A stretch of 64,000 nt of DNA, taken from Ixodes scapularis. Taxonomy: Eukaryota; Arthropoda; Arachnida; Ixodida; Ixodidae. Numbering within the stretch: position 1 is the stretch's first letter; every line of letters starts with the position of its first letter. Both the position numbers and the translations under genes were made by a program. The stretch is taken from assembly GCF_016920785.2 (NCBI RefSeq), contig NW_024609857.1, positions 66,570,488-66,634,487 of the forward strand. The letters are read 5' to 3'. Below the pieces are notes generated by a model. It saw only the letters and a list, made by a program, of their open reading frames with translations. It was not told the origin of the DNA and made no database searches. This document shows, piece after piece, positions 1 to 10,992 of the stretch.

Positions 1-1245
1 GTGCAGGACGACGCTCTTTCACGCGCTTCTGAACAAAAAATAAAAAGAAATGTGTGGGACAAAATGGCGAGATGCCACCACCCTAAGCAAAGCGCACATG
101 AAGGCACCCTAGTCTGAACCTTCTTATAAGATCCGAATAATTTTTTTCCGTAATTGGCCCGTTTTTATTTACTCTTAACATTACGACCGAACGGCACTAG
201 TTCGGCATGCTTTAATTGTTTCCATGCCTTCGCGGCTTTGTTGGTGAGTCTTACCTTGGTTGGGCCCGCACCTTGTTTGGGTCTTTCGCTTCCGGGTAAA
301 ACCCGATATTCCCTTATATTTACACTCGATATATATATATATATATATATATAGTGTGTGTGAGAGAAAGAGGGAGAGAGATATCGGTATATACTACATT
401 GCGTTAAGAACGATTATTAACGGAACCCGGCAAGGATGTTTACCTCTCTCACGTTTTTCGGTGTTGTAGAGTAGTGGAGCTCATAAGCGAAACTTGTTGA
501 AAGTCCGAATGATAGAAGTGATGCGAAAGATAATGGAGCAGTGCTTTCTTGGAGAAAAACACTCAATTTTGTAAAGGCAATTTTGATAGGAAAGCGCTAC
601 CCCAGACTACCGAATGGCTCGCTGACATTGCTGTGTACTGCAAACGGAAGTTTAGATGTTGACAAAACATTTTCTCAGTTATGTCTGAAGACTGGACAGG
701 TCTACTATTTCAACAAAAACGCTGTGCATGCAGATGATTCTGAATGTCAACAAACAGTTTCTGTAAAAATTAAAATAACCAAGCGAGCTCTTATACCACG
801 TTTTAATCCGATTATCTGCACATTCATGACTGTTTTCTGTGAATAAAACATCCCATGTCCTGAAAGCAATCAATAATTTTATTGGAGGAAGAGAACCATC
901 GAAGGCTGGGGGCGGAACTTCTGCATTCACTATTCTGTCACAACTATATACAATTCCAAGAATCGCCCTCTGCGCGCTGCCATGTTTGTCCACTGGGCGT
1001 GCGCTGTAGCTCCTCTTCACTAAATATGAGATGCCGCGCACGCGTCCACAGCCCACTGACTCGGCATTTTTCATCTGGGTGATAAGCGCCTGGAAGGTCT
1101 ATAGGCAACGACAGATTCGTGCGCCATCGCACTTTGTTTTTTGGCAAATTTCTTGAGTATTAACACAATATCTGTTTTAGCAGCCGGTTTTCATAAAGAT
1201 CTGTAACATTCTACTGCAACGTTTGGCTCTAACGAAGAAGTGACA
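1..1245. other. Unassigned intergenic DNA with AT microsatellite
   Basis: No convincing gene is seen. Open frames on both strands here are short, overlap each other and match no family I know. The only clear structure is a dinucleotide (AT)n run at about 329-353, passing into a GT/GA-rich purine stretch to about 380. Confidence 0.6.
329..380. repeat. (AT)n microsatellite with GT/GA tail
   Basis: About twelve AT units are followed by GTGTGTGTGAGAGA and further GA-rich sequence. This is a compound dinucleotide microsatellite. Confidence 0.9.
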
Positions 1246-1287
1246 CCCATATAGGCGTATGGTCCCATACGCCTATATGGGACCATA
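1246..1287. repeat. Overlapping perfect hairpins
   Basis: Two perfect inverted repeats overlap. The first has 17-bp arms (1246-1262 and 1265-1281) separated by 2 nt. The second has 12-bp arms (1258-1269 and 1276-1287) separated by 6 nt. Only one of the two can form at a time. No neighbouring gene explains them. Confidence 0.85.
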
Positions 1288-1576
1288 GTGGCCAAGTGAG
1301 AAGGGCGATACCAAAAACTGGCTCAAAGAAGGCGAGTTGAATTGCGAAGGACGGAAACGGGAAAGATCCAAATGCGACGGATCAAAGCGAGATCTTTTTC
1401 AGAATGGTTGACTGGAAGGACCAAGTCAGAAGGCGAAACAAGACCGGTTTCAAATGATAACCACACAGCTCGTGCTGGGGGCAGGACAACTTAAGCTCCT
1501 TCCTGGCGTTCTTATGTTTTTAGTAACTATAGACATGTAGAGCACAAAACAGTAACATCCTGCCCAATGATCGATC

Positions 1577-1777
1577 TATAGGGAGCATTCACTGGCGGCC
1601 ATACCTGTGTGCGCCAATGCTGAGCGCGTGCTGACGGCAAGCTTCTACAGTTCTTTTGCAACGTGCATTCCGCACCATCAAGAGTGCCGGTCTTAGCAGC
1701 CTATTGATGTGAGCTCGTTCTGAGCATGCGCTCTAAACAGCACCCACAAATATGGCGTCCAGTGAAGACTCCCTATA
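1577..1777. mobile_element. MITE with 27-bp terminal inverted repeats (copy 1)
   Basis: The left end 1577-1603 and the right end 1750-1777 are inverted copies with a few mismatches. Both begin TATAGGGAG and contain a TTCACTGG motif. The ends are flanked by TA, which would suit a Tc1/mariner-type target site. The interior has no coding potential. A diverged second copy lies at 56008-56196 in the opposite orientation, which confirms a dispersed family. Confidence 0.75.
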
Positions 1778-2990
1778 TACGGCTACAAACTGGGGAAAAT
1801 GAAGAGATGAGAAAGCGCGGGGACGTGAGAGCGCCGGGCTCTGATTGGACGAATTAGTGGGTATCCCCAAAGGCTAGCTGCTTTTGAAACTGGACGCTGC
1901 CTTCCTCCAGTCCGAGCAAGCAAGATCGACGGACGCTACTCGAGCAGGGAGTGCCGTTCGACATTCCAACGCCGAACGCCACAATGCGGAGCGCAAGTTG
2001 GTCTGCTTCTCGCACAAGGGTTGCGGTGACGTCGGAACACCGAGCTATGATTGGCTCGGATTGAAAGTATAGTGGTTAAACTTAAAGGCAGCCAGCACTA
2101 TATATATATACACTATCCTTCCAAGCAGAGTCAATCAACGCTCGGCGTTCTGACGTCACCGAAATCTCTGCGCGAGAAGCAGACGAAGTTGCACTCAGAG
2201 TTGGGTCCCCAGCCGCGCTGTGACCAAAGCGCAGGGGCCCGAGAAAGCTCCTGGAGTTGTGGTTGGTTCGGCGTGACTAATCTTTGTGAAACATCAACAA
2301 ACCGCGGCCCCCTACCGAATGTTCACAGGGACGTTTGCGATGGACAGTGACTGGCCGGCTCATGCCTCATTCGCGTCTGTTCATATTGAGGGTGCCACCT
2401 GAATAGGTGGCGAAATACCTATATTTTGGTTCATGACTTCGTTGTGTTAGGTTCGTGTAAACATTTTTAACCAGCAGCGTTTGTAGTCGAGCGCGTCGGT
2501 ACATGCTACAAATAGTAGAAATCAGCGCAAATAAACATAAGGAAAATAAGAAAAAGCACACATGCAGACATAGCGCTGACTCACGACATTCGTCTTTTTC
2601 TTTTCTACGTGTATATACGTGAAAAAATGAATTAGCACAAAAATAAAGACACTTCACCCGTAGTATTGCCATTGACACAAATATTTCCAGTCCTCTGATG
2701 AAGTCGAACTCTCTGCTGAAAATTAGGATGGGGAGTCTGTACTTATGCAGTGGTCTTGACCTTGTAGCTGAATGTAACACGCTTCAAAAATCTCTCTAGA
2801 CGTTATTTTATGATGTTTTGCTAGACTTTCTAAGGGCCGGTTGTACCAACACCGCTTAGCGCAAAGCGGAGCTTAGCAGGGAACCTAAGCTTAGTTTCGG
2901 TTTCGTTTGGTTGCACCAAAATCGCTTATCGCTAAACCTAGCACTAAACTACGCTTAACTTGAGCGCTCAACATTGGGCGCTTTGCTTTT
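1778..2990. other. Unassigned DNA, no gene recognised
   Basis: A short (TA)n run lies near 2099-2112. A minus-strand open frame at 2367-2780 shows no domain or splice context that I recognise and is probably fortuitous. Confidence 0.5.
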
Positions 2991-3000
2991 GGTTGTTTCC

Positions 3001-4016
3001 AACGTTACTAAAACACTCAGTTGGGAACCTCCCATAGAGACAGCTTAGAAAAAGTGGCCCCAATCTGTCTCCGAGTACCGAGCTAAAGACGAACACAACG
3101 CCACCATTTCTCCCGCAGCGGCCACTCAAGGAACTGCACCATTTTGGCTTTTAAAGGGATACTGAACCGAAATTTGGATTCCGCAAAGTAAGGCTGCAGA
3201 AGTGTTGAACGAGACGCTACGTACTCCAAAACATCACTCAAACATCGATATCTCAGACGGATGGCGGTACTTTTGGAAAAGAAGGGCGCGATCAAGCGAA
3301 TTCTTTGACGTAACTGTCCTCCGGGAGAATTTGAGAATGAGGAGAAGCGGCCTCGCTTCTCTCCTCCTCGCTTCGGTTCACCAGCTTGACGGGACGTAGC
3401 GAGGAGGAGAAAGAATGGGAATCGTGACGTGCCTTGTCTCGTCGGCCTCGTCGGCTGGGTTCAATCGCGCACTTCTTTTTCAAGACATACGGCGATCCGT
3501 TAGGCATATCGCCGTATGAGTGATATTTTTTGGTTTTGCAGCATCCCGCCTATCCGCCCGGCCTTCTTTAGTGAGCTCGAAATTTCGGTTCAATATCCCT
3601 TTGAGAACAGATACAGCGGAAGAGGTTACAGGGGTGCCACCCCCGTCTCCCCGGTGGACGCGCCGCGTCGAACTACCGAAGTTAAAATGCACCTAGGTCG
3701 GGACGCGCTACCTGAAAGCACCGCTGAGACAGTGTTGTATAAAAACAATATTAATTGTGCCGCAAAACCCTGCATACTAAAGATGTTAAAAACATAATGC
3801 GCCCCTCTTTGTGAACTAAACTCCAATAAATTTCATACAAAAAGAGTCTTTTCCGTTTGTTTTTACGCAAAAACAGGCTTTCAAAAAGCTCAAGGTGACC
3901 ACAGTACAGACAAACGATAAAGAGTGGCGCTGTTGTCGCATTTAGCTCGGTCTCGGTGGACGCCAGCGGCCCAGGTTTCGACGGCGAGTTTCCCAACTGA
4001 GTGTTTTAGTAACGTT
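3001..4016. mobile_element. TIR DNA transposon, ~1 kb, non-autonomous
   Basis: The ends are 27-bp inverted repeats (3001-3027 and 3990-4016) beginning AACGTTACTAAAACACTC, which read as exact inverted copies. The element is bracketed by GGTTGTTTC at 2992-2999 region on the left (2991-2999) and 4017-4025 on the right, a 9-bp direct repeat taken as the target site duplication. A 9-bp duplication is typical of Mutator-like elements, while 8 bp would suit hAT, so the superfamily is left open. No transposase domain was seen in the interior reading frames. Confidence 0.8.
3155..3601. mobile_element. Nested inverted-repeat element inside the 1-kb transposon
   Basis: The motif AAAGGGATACTGAACCGAAA near 3155-3178 recurs in inverted form, with one difference, at about 3579-3601. 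This gives a roughly 450-bp element nested in the larger transposon. The AAAGGG ends resemble other repeats in the window (13.9, 14.5, 36.0 and 51.6 kb). A short inverted repeat around ACATACGGCGAT and ATCGCCGTATG lies near 3484-3518. Coding frames here look like shadows. Confidence 0.6.
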
Positions 4017-4624
4017 GGTTGTTTCTTAATCCTGGATTTAAAATATGGCGGCTAGTTTGTCGCGGTCGACGCGGTGGACGAAATTGCTTGTGCAAAGTGT
4101 TTTAGGCTACATCAGCGTGAGGGTCTCGACATAACAACCTTCAATTGTGACAAGGATGCAAAATATTGTCACGTGAAGTGTTTATCGACCCCTGTTTTCA
4201 AGTTTGCTCTCCACTCTCAGGGCGTGTTAGCCCTAACCGAGATACGTACGGGGAAGTGGGGCTCACATCTGTCTTCCCGTTGGTTCTTCTGTCAACGAGC
4301 TTATTCGTGTGTACTTACTAATTTTCGCATAACTGTAACGTATTGTTATTTACCATCTTGTTTATTTACACTTGCAGCGCGTATCCTTCAATCCGATCAG
4401 CGCGTTGAATAATGGCAGTACATGATCTCGGCGATCAGCTGATTGTCGACACCTCTGCCGTTTGCATTAGATTGCGGCGCTTTTAAGTAATAAAACAGCG
4501 AAAATTCAATTTATTTCGTTTTCCGAGTTTTGAGACAATCTTCAGGGAATTTTCCTAATCTCGCGAGTAGAATCTTGGCTTCAGAAAAACTGCATCGTTC
4601 CATAACCGTAACTTTTTTGGTGAT

Positions 4625-5200
4625 CGCGATTTTTTAGGAATATTTTGCTTTATATCTTCCATTTGTGGCGACGACAAATCGTAACGGCTACTATGCTAGA
4701 TTCGTTCATTGCTGTATCGGGGCAGGCTGGGGCAGGCGATGCGAAGAGACGACCGTTTTTATCGGCACGATGTGATGTACTAGTGTTTTTTGTTTTTGCT
4801 TTTGTTTTTTTCTGAACTCGACAGTGTGAAACTGAAGTTCGTTTGAGGCTGCAGCGGATGTTCAACGACGGTACAGTGCAGTTCTGTCACCTTGCTGATA
4901 GCAATAAGTACCGTCGATGCAAGGTCTCATGACCTGACCTCTCGACGCGATTTTTTAGGAATATGTTGCTTTATATCTTTCATTCGTGGCGACGACAAAT
5001 CGTAACGACTACTATGTTAGATTCGTTCATTGCTGTATCGGGGCAGGCTGGGGCAGGTGATGCGAAGAGACGACCGTTCTTATCGGCACGATGTGATGTA
5101 CTAGTGTTTTTTTTGTTTTTTTTTAACTTGACAGTGTGAAACTGAAGTCCGTTTGAGGCTGCAGCGGGTGTTCAACGACGGTACAGTGCAGTTCTGTCAC
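4625..5200. repeat. Tandem duplication, ~260-bp unit
   Basis: The block 4625-4890 is repeated at 4946-5200 in direct orientation, with about 55 bp of unrelated sequence between. The copies differ mainly in T-tract length and at scattered substitutions. Both end at the same GTTCTGTCAC. No gene is seen in either copy. Confidence 0.85.
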
Positions 5201-5278
5201 ATGTGCTTGACGCTGTCCTGCGGTTACACAACACTCGGAGCCGGTACCCAAAACGGTCTACTAGAACGCGTTTTACGA

Positions 5279-5321
5279 GTCTTGCAGAATGCGCTTAATA
5301 ATTAAGCGCATTCTGCAAGAC
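5279..5321. repeat. Perfect 20-bp palindrome
   Basis: Arms 5279-5298 and 5302-5321 are exact inverted copies (GTCTTGCAGAATGCGCTTAA) with a 3-nt spacer. Confidence 0.9.
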
Positions 5322-7290
5322 CGGATTTTCTATGCATTTTTTTTTTTGCGAGAAACCAAGTGTGCAACCAGTTTCCGAAGCTGGCAACCACAGCTGCAAC
5401 CAGCGCCATCCTTGGTTTTTTTCTGAACTTCGCATAGTCACGTTTCGACCGCCATCACAAAGAGGGCGCAACAAGACATCCAATTTATAATTCCTGTCTT
5501 TTTTATGATTTATTTAATAATCAAGCACGATCATCGAAAGTGTGAGCTGATAATGAGGACCTGGGACAGTAAACTCTATTTTGTACTAAAAATATCTGCC
5601 TAAATGTCTGCCAAAAGGGGTCAAAATACTCGTTTTTGACTATCAACAAATACGTGATTTCACCTATATTCAAACTTTTTTTATGGAAAATCAAAAGTGA
5701 AATTTAGAAAAAGGGCCTCGCTTTGCAAAGCAGAATATGTTTTTCTTTGCGGGCCTACAATTTTATTCATGTGTGCCAATCCCTAAGCGCTGTACCACTG
5801 TACTACCAAATGAAGTTTGCCAAAATTAACGGTTTTTGTCACTTTTTACGTGAGCATTCCGAAAAAAGTTTAAGCCATATTACAGTGAAATTTAGCGTAA
5901 CTCTTTCGACCATAATTACAAACTGATGTAAAAAGTTTCAAATAAAATGACCGAGTAGGCGCCCAAAACTTCGCGACTGAAGTGCTTCCGCAAAGTCAAT
6001 TTTTCTAAAGTAAATATCTGTCAAAATAAAATAAAAAACGAAAAAAGGGCCTCCGTTGACAATGAACGCACTCTTCTTCTATAACATTCTAAAATTTGAA
6101 AGAAATTGCTCCAATAGTGCACCCTGTACCACTGTACTACGAAACCATGTTTTGCCGAAAAGGTCAATGTTCGCGGGTGCCCTCTGAATTAGCTTTTTGC
6201 ACTAGGAAAACAAATCCTACATCAGATAAAAGATAATGTTGTACACTACAAGATAATATATAACACATAATTTTAGCAAGCTTGAACACGCCACGATCGC
6301 ATTTCGAAAACGTGCTGAAAGCGTCATATGTCATGGCCGCCGTGGGACCGCAGCCTTAAATACGCCGATCATTGGAACTGCCTAACAACGGATGTTATAA
6401 CTAGTCAAAATGTGTGTGCTTTCATTTATATTTTTTTTTATTTATTTAAAAGGATCATAGAAAGAGAATGCATTTGTCGGATCTTAAATTGTATATTCAT
6501 TCAACCACAAGGAAGTTGACTTCGAAGTATTACCGCGAAATACTGCGTCTGTATTTTATAAACGTGCTTAAATATCGCGTTTCTGAGTCTGTCTGAAACG
6601 ACCATGCGGTACCTCTCGGCGAGATGGGCAATAAAACGTCATGACAGCTACGTAAAAAGGTAGAATAGGTATTCCATTTAATTAATCTTGAAACAATAAA
6701 TTGGGAGTGATAAAAACACGGAGTTAGTCAGCGTTCTTGTATCAATTGTGTGCCAGTACATCACGTAATTACGGTACAGTTTCGTTTCTAAAAACATTCG
6801 CGTCTTCTGTCGTGTGGTAACCCTTGCAACTATACTGCTCGCCCCGCCGCGGCTCGCATTCGTTGTGGAATGCGGCTGTGGAATCTGATTGTGGATTACA
6901 ATTATAGTAAAACATAGAGCTACGCTACAAGAAGTTATAACCTCAAAAGGATTCGAACGCCTACCATCCCGCAATCAGTAGATAGGAAAAATGGACATCG
7001 ATCTCTCTTTTTTTTTTTTTTTTACTTTTTTTTTTTTTTTGGCGAGCGTGAATTTTTGATTATTAGCACATACGGTTTTGGGCCGTCTATTTTTGCGCGT
7101 AGGCCAGCCATGGAACGTAGTATTTTGGTGTTTCCTACGATAGGCGGTTGTGTGTTTTTCATAAATTTTTTTATTACGATCCTCGTCAGCAGTAACTTGA
7201 CGTGCTACTCCTGGAGTACGCAAACGGCGATTCGTTTTGCTTATAGTTCCAGCCTTCTCGTCCCTTTTCTGCGGATCAACACTTTTTTTT
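5322..7290. other. AT-rich unassigned DNA
   Basis: No gene is supported. The motif CTGTACCACTGTACTAC recurs at about 5789 and 6124 in direct orientation, so an old local duplication is possible. A long T-run with one interruption lies at 7008-7040. A B-box-like TTCGAATCC on the minus strand near 6950 could be a tRNA-derived fragment, but no A box was found. Confidence 0.5.
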
Positions 7291-7293
7291 GGT

Positions 7294-7929
7294 CTACACT
7301 CTTAAAAAAAAGCCCCTGCGTCTGCTTTCCCGCAGAACACACGGAGAGCCAATCACCGCAACTTATGGAGGCAGCTCAGCGAATGACAATGCCGAAACAT
7401 ATGTCTAGACCAAAAAACGCAGTCATTGGGACATTCAGCATTGTGACAAAAAAGCATTGTGACATTCATTGTGACAAAAAACGCAGCCATTGTGACATTC
7501 AGCAGTGCAAGCGTGACGTTTTGCATTGCCTAATGGCACAACTCAGACTGCGTTTATTCGTCTCAACATATGTTTCGGCATTGTCATTCGCTGAGCTCCC
7601 TCCGTAAAGAGGTATCCACACGAAGGAGAACTCCGCGGACGGATGTCGTGACGTCAACAAACCCGGGAAACTCCGACCCCAGCTCCGCTGCGCGCACCTG
7701 CGGAGCTTTCGTGCTGACAGCACGAAGCCTCCGCGCCTCCGCCACGAAGGAGAACGGGAGAACGGCGCCGCGAGGCGTCAAAAAGGGATGACGTATGTCT
7801 CACGTGATGCGAGCTCCGCGGAGCAAAGGAGCGGATTTCTCCTTCGTGCGGATACCCCATAAGTTGCGGTGATTGGCTCTCCGAGTGTTGTGGATGAAAG
7901 TAGACGCACAAACGTTTTTTAGAGTGTAG
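7294..7929. mobile_element. MITE with CTACACTCTTAAAA ends
   Basis: The left end (from about 7294) and right end (to about 7929) form long imperfect inverted repeats of about 80-90 bp. They share GGAGAGCCAATCACCGCAAC followed by TTATGG. The termini read CTACACTCTTAAAA, and the TA next to CACTCT would fit a Tc1/mariner-type target. Inside is a second inverted pair (CAGCTCAGCGAATGACAATG near 7374 and its complement near 7578) and a short tandem array of CATTGTGACA units at about 7439-7500. No transposase is present. A partial relative lies at 33904-34050. Confidence 0.75.
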
Positions 7930-8794
7930 GCGAGAACGTATTCGCGGCTCGTCGTAGGCCCCTTTCGAAGGTCAGGGGGCGATCACTGGAAGGTCGGAAC
8001 CACCCCACAATGGCGGAACAACTGGCATTGTGAAACGTGCAAATGATTCCATAGAATAGCGAACTTCGGAGAGCGGCCAATGATGTAGGAGCCGACGAGC
8101 TAGTCAAACAGCGTTGGAAGTGCAACTTCACTGCACTCATAACCTCGTTTTGTGGATGTGCTTGTCTTCTAATCTAACCAAATGCATAACGTGTGCCGTG
8201 ACGTTGCGAATTTAGTCAGCAATGGCGCAGGAGTTCCATAGCTACCAACAGAGGGCAGTCTTTCAAAAGGGGTCAATTTCGCGATTGTATAGAGACGCGG
8301 TTTGAGCGATCCAGGTTGGAAACGATTCCCTTACAAACTCTGCTCTCTATAACACGACATACAGTAGCACGAACAACACAGGGTGTCATTCGTGCTACCG
8401 TATGTCTTACAGCGTGCTACCGTATGCCATCTTACAATTATCTGAGCATATCCAGACGTCATCCGTTCACTTAAGTGCGTGACGCCATTACGGCGCCTTT
8501 GTTGGAGTGATATGTCACCCTCTAGATTCGCCCATAGAGTCCGGGGTATGTCACCATCTTGCGCGGACAACAAGAATTCTCTATTGGTAACCTATCGTGA
8601 CGCAAGTGAGAGAAAATTACTCCCCGGGAAACTGAAATTTTATTTTATTGCGCTAGTAAACAAATGCGGACTATCAAACGAAGGACGTTGGGTATGTAAT
8701 AAAGGACAAGAATCCCAAAAGCTAAGAATTTCGGAAAATTTTTCACGAACCCTTTAACTGTGAATGTATTTTTAAAATACCTCTCAATCTTCAA
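7930..8794. other. Unassigned DNA
   Basis: No gene or named repeat is recognised. Short inverted motifs such as the CGTGCTACCGTATG duplication near 8388-8425 are present. Confidence 0.5.
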
Positions 8795-9031
8795 ACGGCG
8801 CCGTGTTGTGTGAAGACCGGTGGCGTCGCTGTATTTCCATAGGAGCTAAGCCTTTTTCTTGCTTTACTTTTTCCTCAGGTAAGTTCGCTCTTTGCAAATT
8901 TTACGAAAAAAGAAATGCACCATCTGTGGGCAACGCTTCACAAAGTCGTAGCGTGCGTGATAGGTTAAAAAACTGAATTTTGCGATCGATTTAAGGAGCC
9001 TGGCGTCTCCTTGAATCACCCTGTAGTAACG
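8795..9031 (+). repeat. Dispersed repeat containing a consensus splice donor (copy 1)
   Basis: This block matches the complement of 42241-42435. It runs from the GGCGCCGTGTTGTG region to a CACCCTGTA end. At 8876-8885 it contains TCAGGTAAGT, an exact eukaryotic 5' splice-donor consensus. The other copy keeps CAGGTAAGA at the same place. It is not assigned to a known family. Confidence 0.7.
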
Positions 9032-9180
9032 TTGGCACAGTGACGTTCTGAGATATATGCATGCGATATCATATTGTATTCTCCTTTGGGCCTGTGATCG
9101 ACAACCGATAATTATATATCGTGTGGCCGTTTAGTATGTCAACGTCGGTCACCAATATGCACGCGATGTCGTATTCTTTT

Positions 9181-9329
9181 CCAATAACCGCGTATTATAT
9201 CGGGGTATTGTGCTCCGATATCGTGTTGTATACCAATAACCGCAAATTATATCGGGAAATCGTTCTCCGATTTCGTGCTGTATACTAATAACCGCAAGTT
9301 ATATCGGTATATTGTGCTCCGATATGAAT
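9181..9329. repeat. 52-bp minisatellite, nearly three units
   Basis: Units 9181-9232, 9233-9284 and a partial third from 9285 each begin CCAATAACCGC or CTAATAACCGC and contain TTATATCGG and CTCCGAT. A more degenerate earlier copy may precede them. The sequence is not coding. Confidence 0.85.
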
Positions 9330-9936
9330 TCACATCGTGCGTATTGGGTTAATTGGATAACAATAAGTTTTTATTGGTTTCCATTAAGTTCATTAGAATA
9401 CTATATTTCCAATAAGCCGAGTTCATATTAGCCTTTTTCAATAGGGATGTCCGTAATAACCATTACCTACATCTAGAAAGCAACGAAATGTGTTTCTTCG
9501 TGCTGGGCATTGTCGCCCAAGGACGGCGGCTTTGACCAGCAAATAATGCTGCGTACTTACACACTGATGCTGGCGAACTCAACAGCAAGACTCAATCTCT
9601 CAGCGGCTCCATGGAGAACCAGACCCGCGAAGGTGTACGTGGACCTATGGCCTTGTTTGGCATAATCCATTCGGTCACGTATATTCTGTAGAATGGAAGA
9701 CAAAGGTACGTGACATCGCTCTAAACCGTCCGCTCAAAATTAAAACGTTCATATGCCGTTGCCGTTTTATTTCGCGTTTAGTTCTGTATTCTCGGTTTGT
9801 TTTATGCTTCCAATGCTGTGCTTGCTTTATGCCTCCTACTGTCAAGGCCTCTGTGCGATATAGGTATCAAACAAATGTGGCCATTATCTGGAGAAAGAAT
9901 ATCCCAGGTAACAACGACCAAATAGATTGGCATCAA
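9330..9936. other. Unassigned DNA
   Basis: Nothing is recognised here. Open frames are short and carry no domain features. Confidence 0.5.
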
Positions 9937-10101
9937 TATAGACCTTTTCATCCTCCTTCGCATGGGCGCTGCCATCTTAGAATCACGTGACGCGGTAGCC
10001 ATTAGGTTGCTTCAACTTGCTGCTCCGCTCTCCCCTCCGCGCCTTTTGCGGATGCGTTGTATTCGTGTTTTTCGTCGCGTTTCACCGCGCTTTCTTGCCT
10101 T

Positions 10102-10279
10102 AAGCGCGAAACACATGTACGGCGAAACCGTCCGATCCGACGTCCGACCGCGCAATACGACGGTCGGAGGCGAGGGTTTTCAACGCTCTCCGATGCTACG
10201 AAAACCCTCGCCTCCGACCGTCGTATTGCGCGGTCGGACGTCGGATCGGACGGTTTCGTCGTACAAGTGTTTCGCGCTT
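10102..10279. repeat. 79-bp near-perfect hairpin with 20-nt loop
   Basis: The left arm 10102-10180 and right arm 10201-10279 are complementary at 77 of 79 positions, with a 20-nt loop (10181-10200). The arms are GC-rich and unlike the AT-rich surroundings. RNA from either strand would fold into an almost unbroken duplex, the kind of substrate Dicer can process. No expression evidence is available from sequence alone. Confidence 0.9.
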
Positions 10280-10953
10280 TACTTCGGAAACTGTAGTCCG
10301 ATGCGTCCACTCGACGACGACTAAGACATCCCGAAGTTTCGAAAGTCCTTATGACAACAGAGGTTTGTTCACTAATAGTGGCGGAACATTCTCAGGAAGA
10401 ATCGCGTATATTTATATCGCGCATTTAGGATCGGAAGGCGTCAAGAATAGTCAGCGCAAGGAGACTATCTGCTTTTTTTCTGAAAGTATAGTGTTCTTCG
10501 TATTCATAATATGTCAAAAACAGTTTCTTTTGATTATGTGAGGAAACTCGCGGATGAGATAGACAACGAACGTTTAACTTGTACTTTATCTGAGGTTGTA
10601 AATAAAGGTGTGTCAACATCAGGCAATTTGTTTGTTCATATCATCACACCTACATGTGTATGATGTTCTCAATCTTTTTTTGCGACGTCAACGTTCGGTT
10701 AGTCGGTTTACTTATGAAGTTTAAGGAATTGTATACCGAGCTCGCTCTTATTTCGACAGTAATTTAAGGGATTTATTGACTATATTTAGATAACCAGTGC
10801 CATCCACTTAATTTATTTTAACAGAAAGGTTTGGACTTCTCGCGTAAGAAAATTCCACAGGCACTTAACAGTCGCGAGTTTTATAATAGCATGCACAAAG
10901 AAATAACGTCTTTTCTAGCTGCGAATTCAAAACGCCGTTTAAACTCAAGCATT

Positions 10954-10956
<3 letters not shown>

Positions 10957-10988
<32 letters not shown>

Positions 10989-10992
10989 TTTT
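10957..10992. repeat. (TTTA)n microsatellite
   Basis: Eight or so TTTA units in a row. Confidence 0.9.

Noticed and set aside
4045..4116. Possible first exon (MAASLSRSTRWTKLLVQSVL) followed by GTGAGG
   Set aside because: A single short ATG frame beside a transposon with a weak donor. No further exon or family support.
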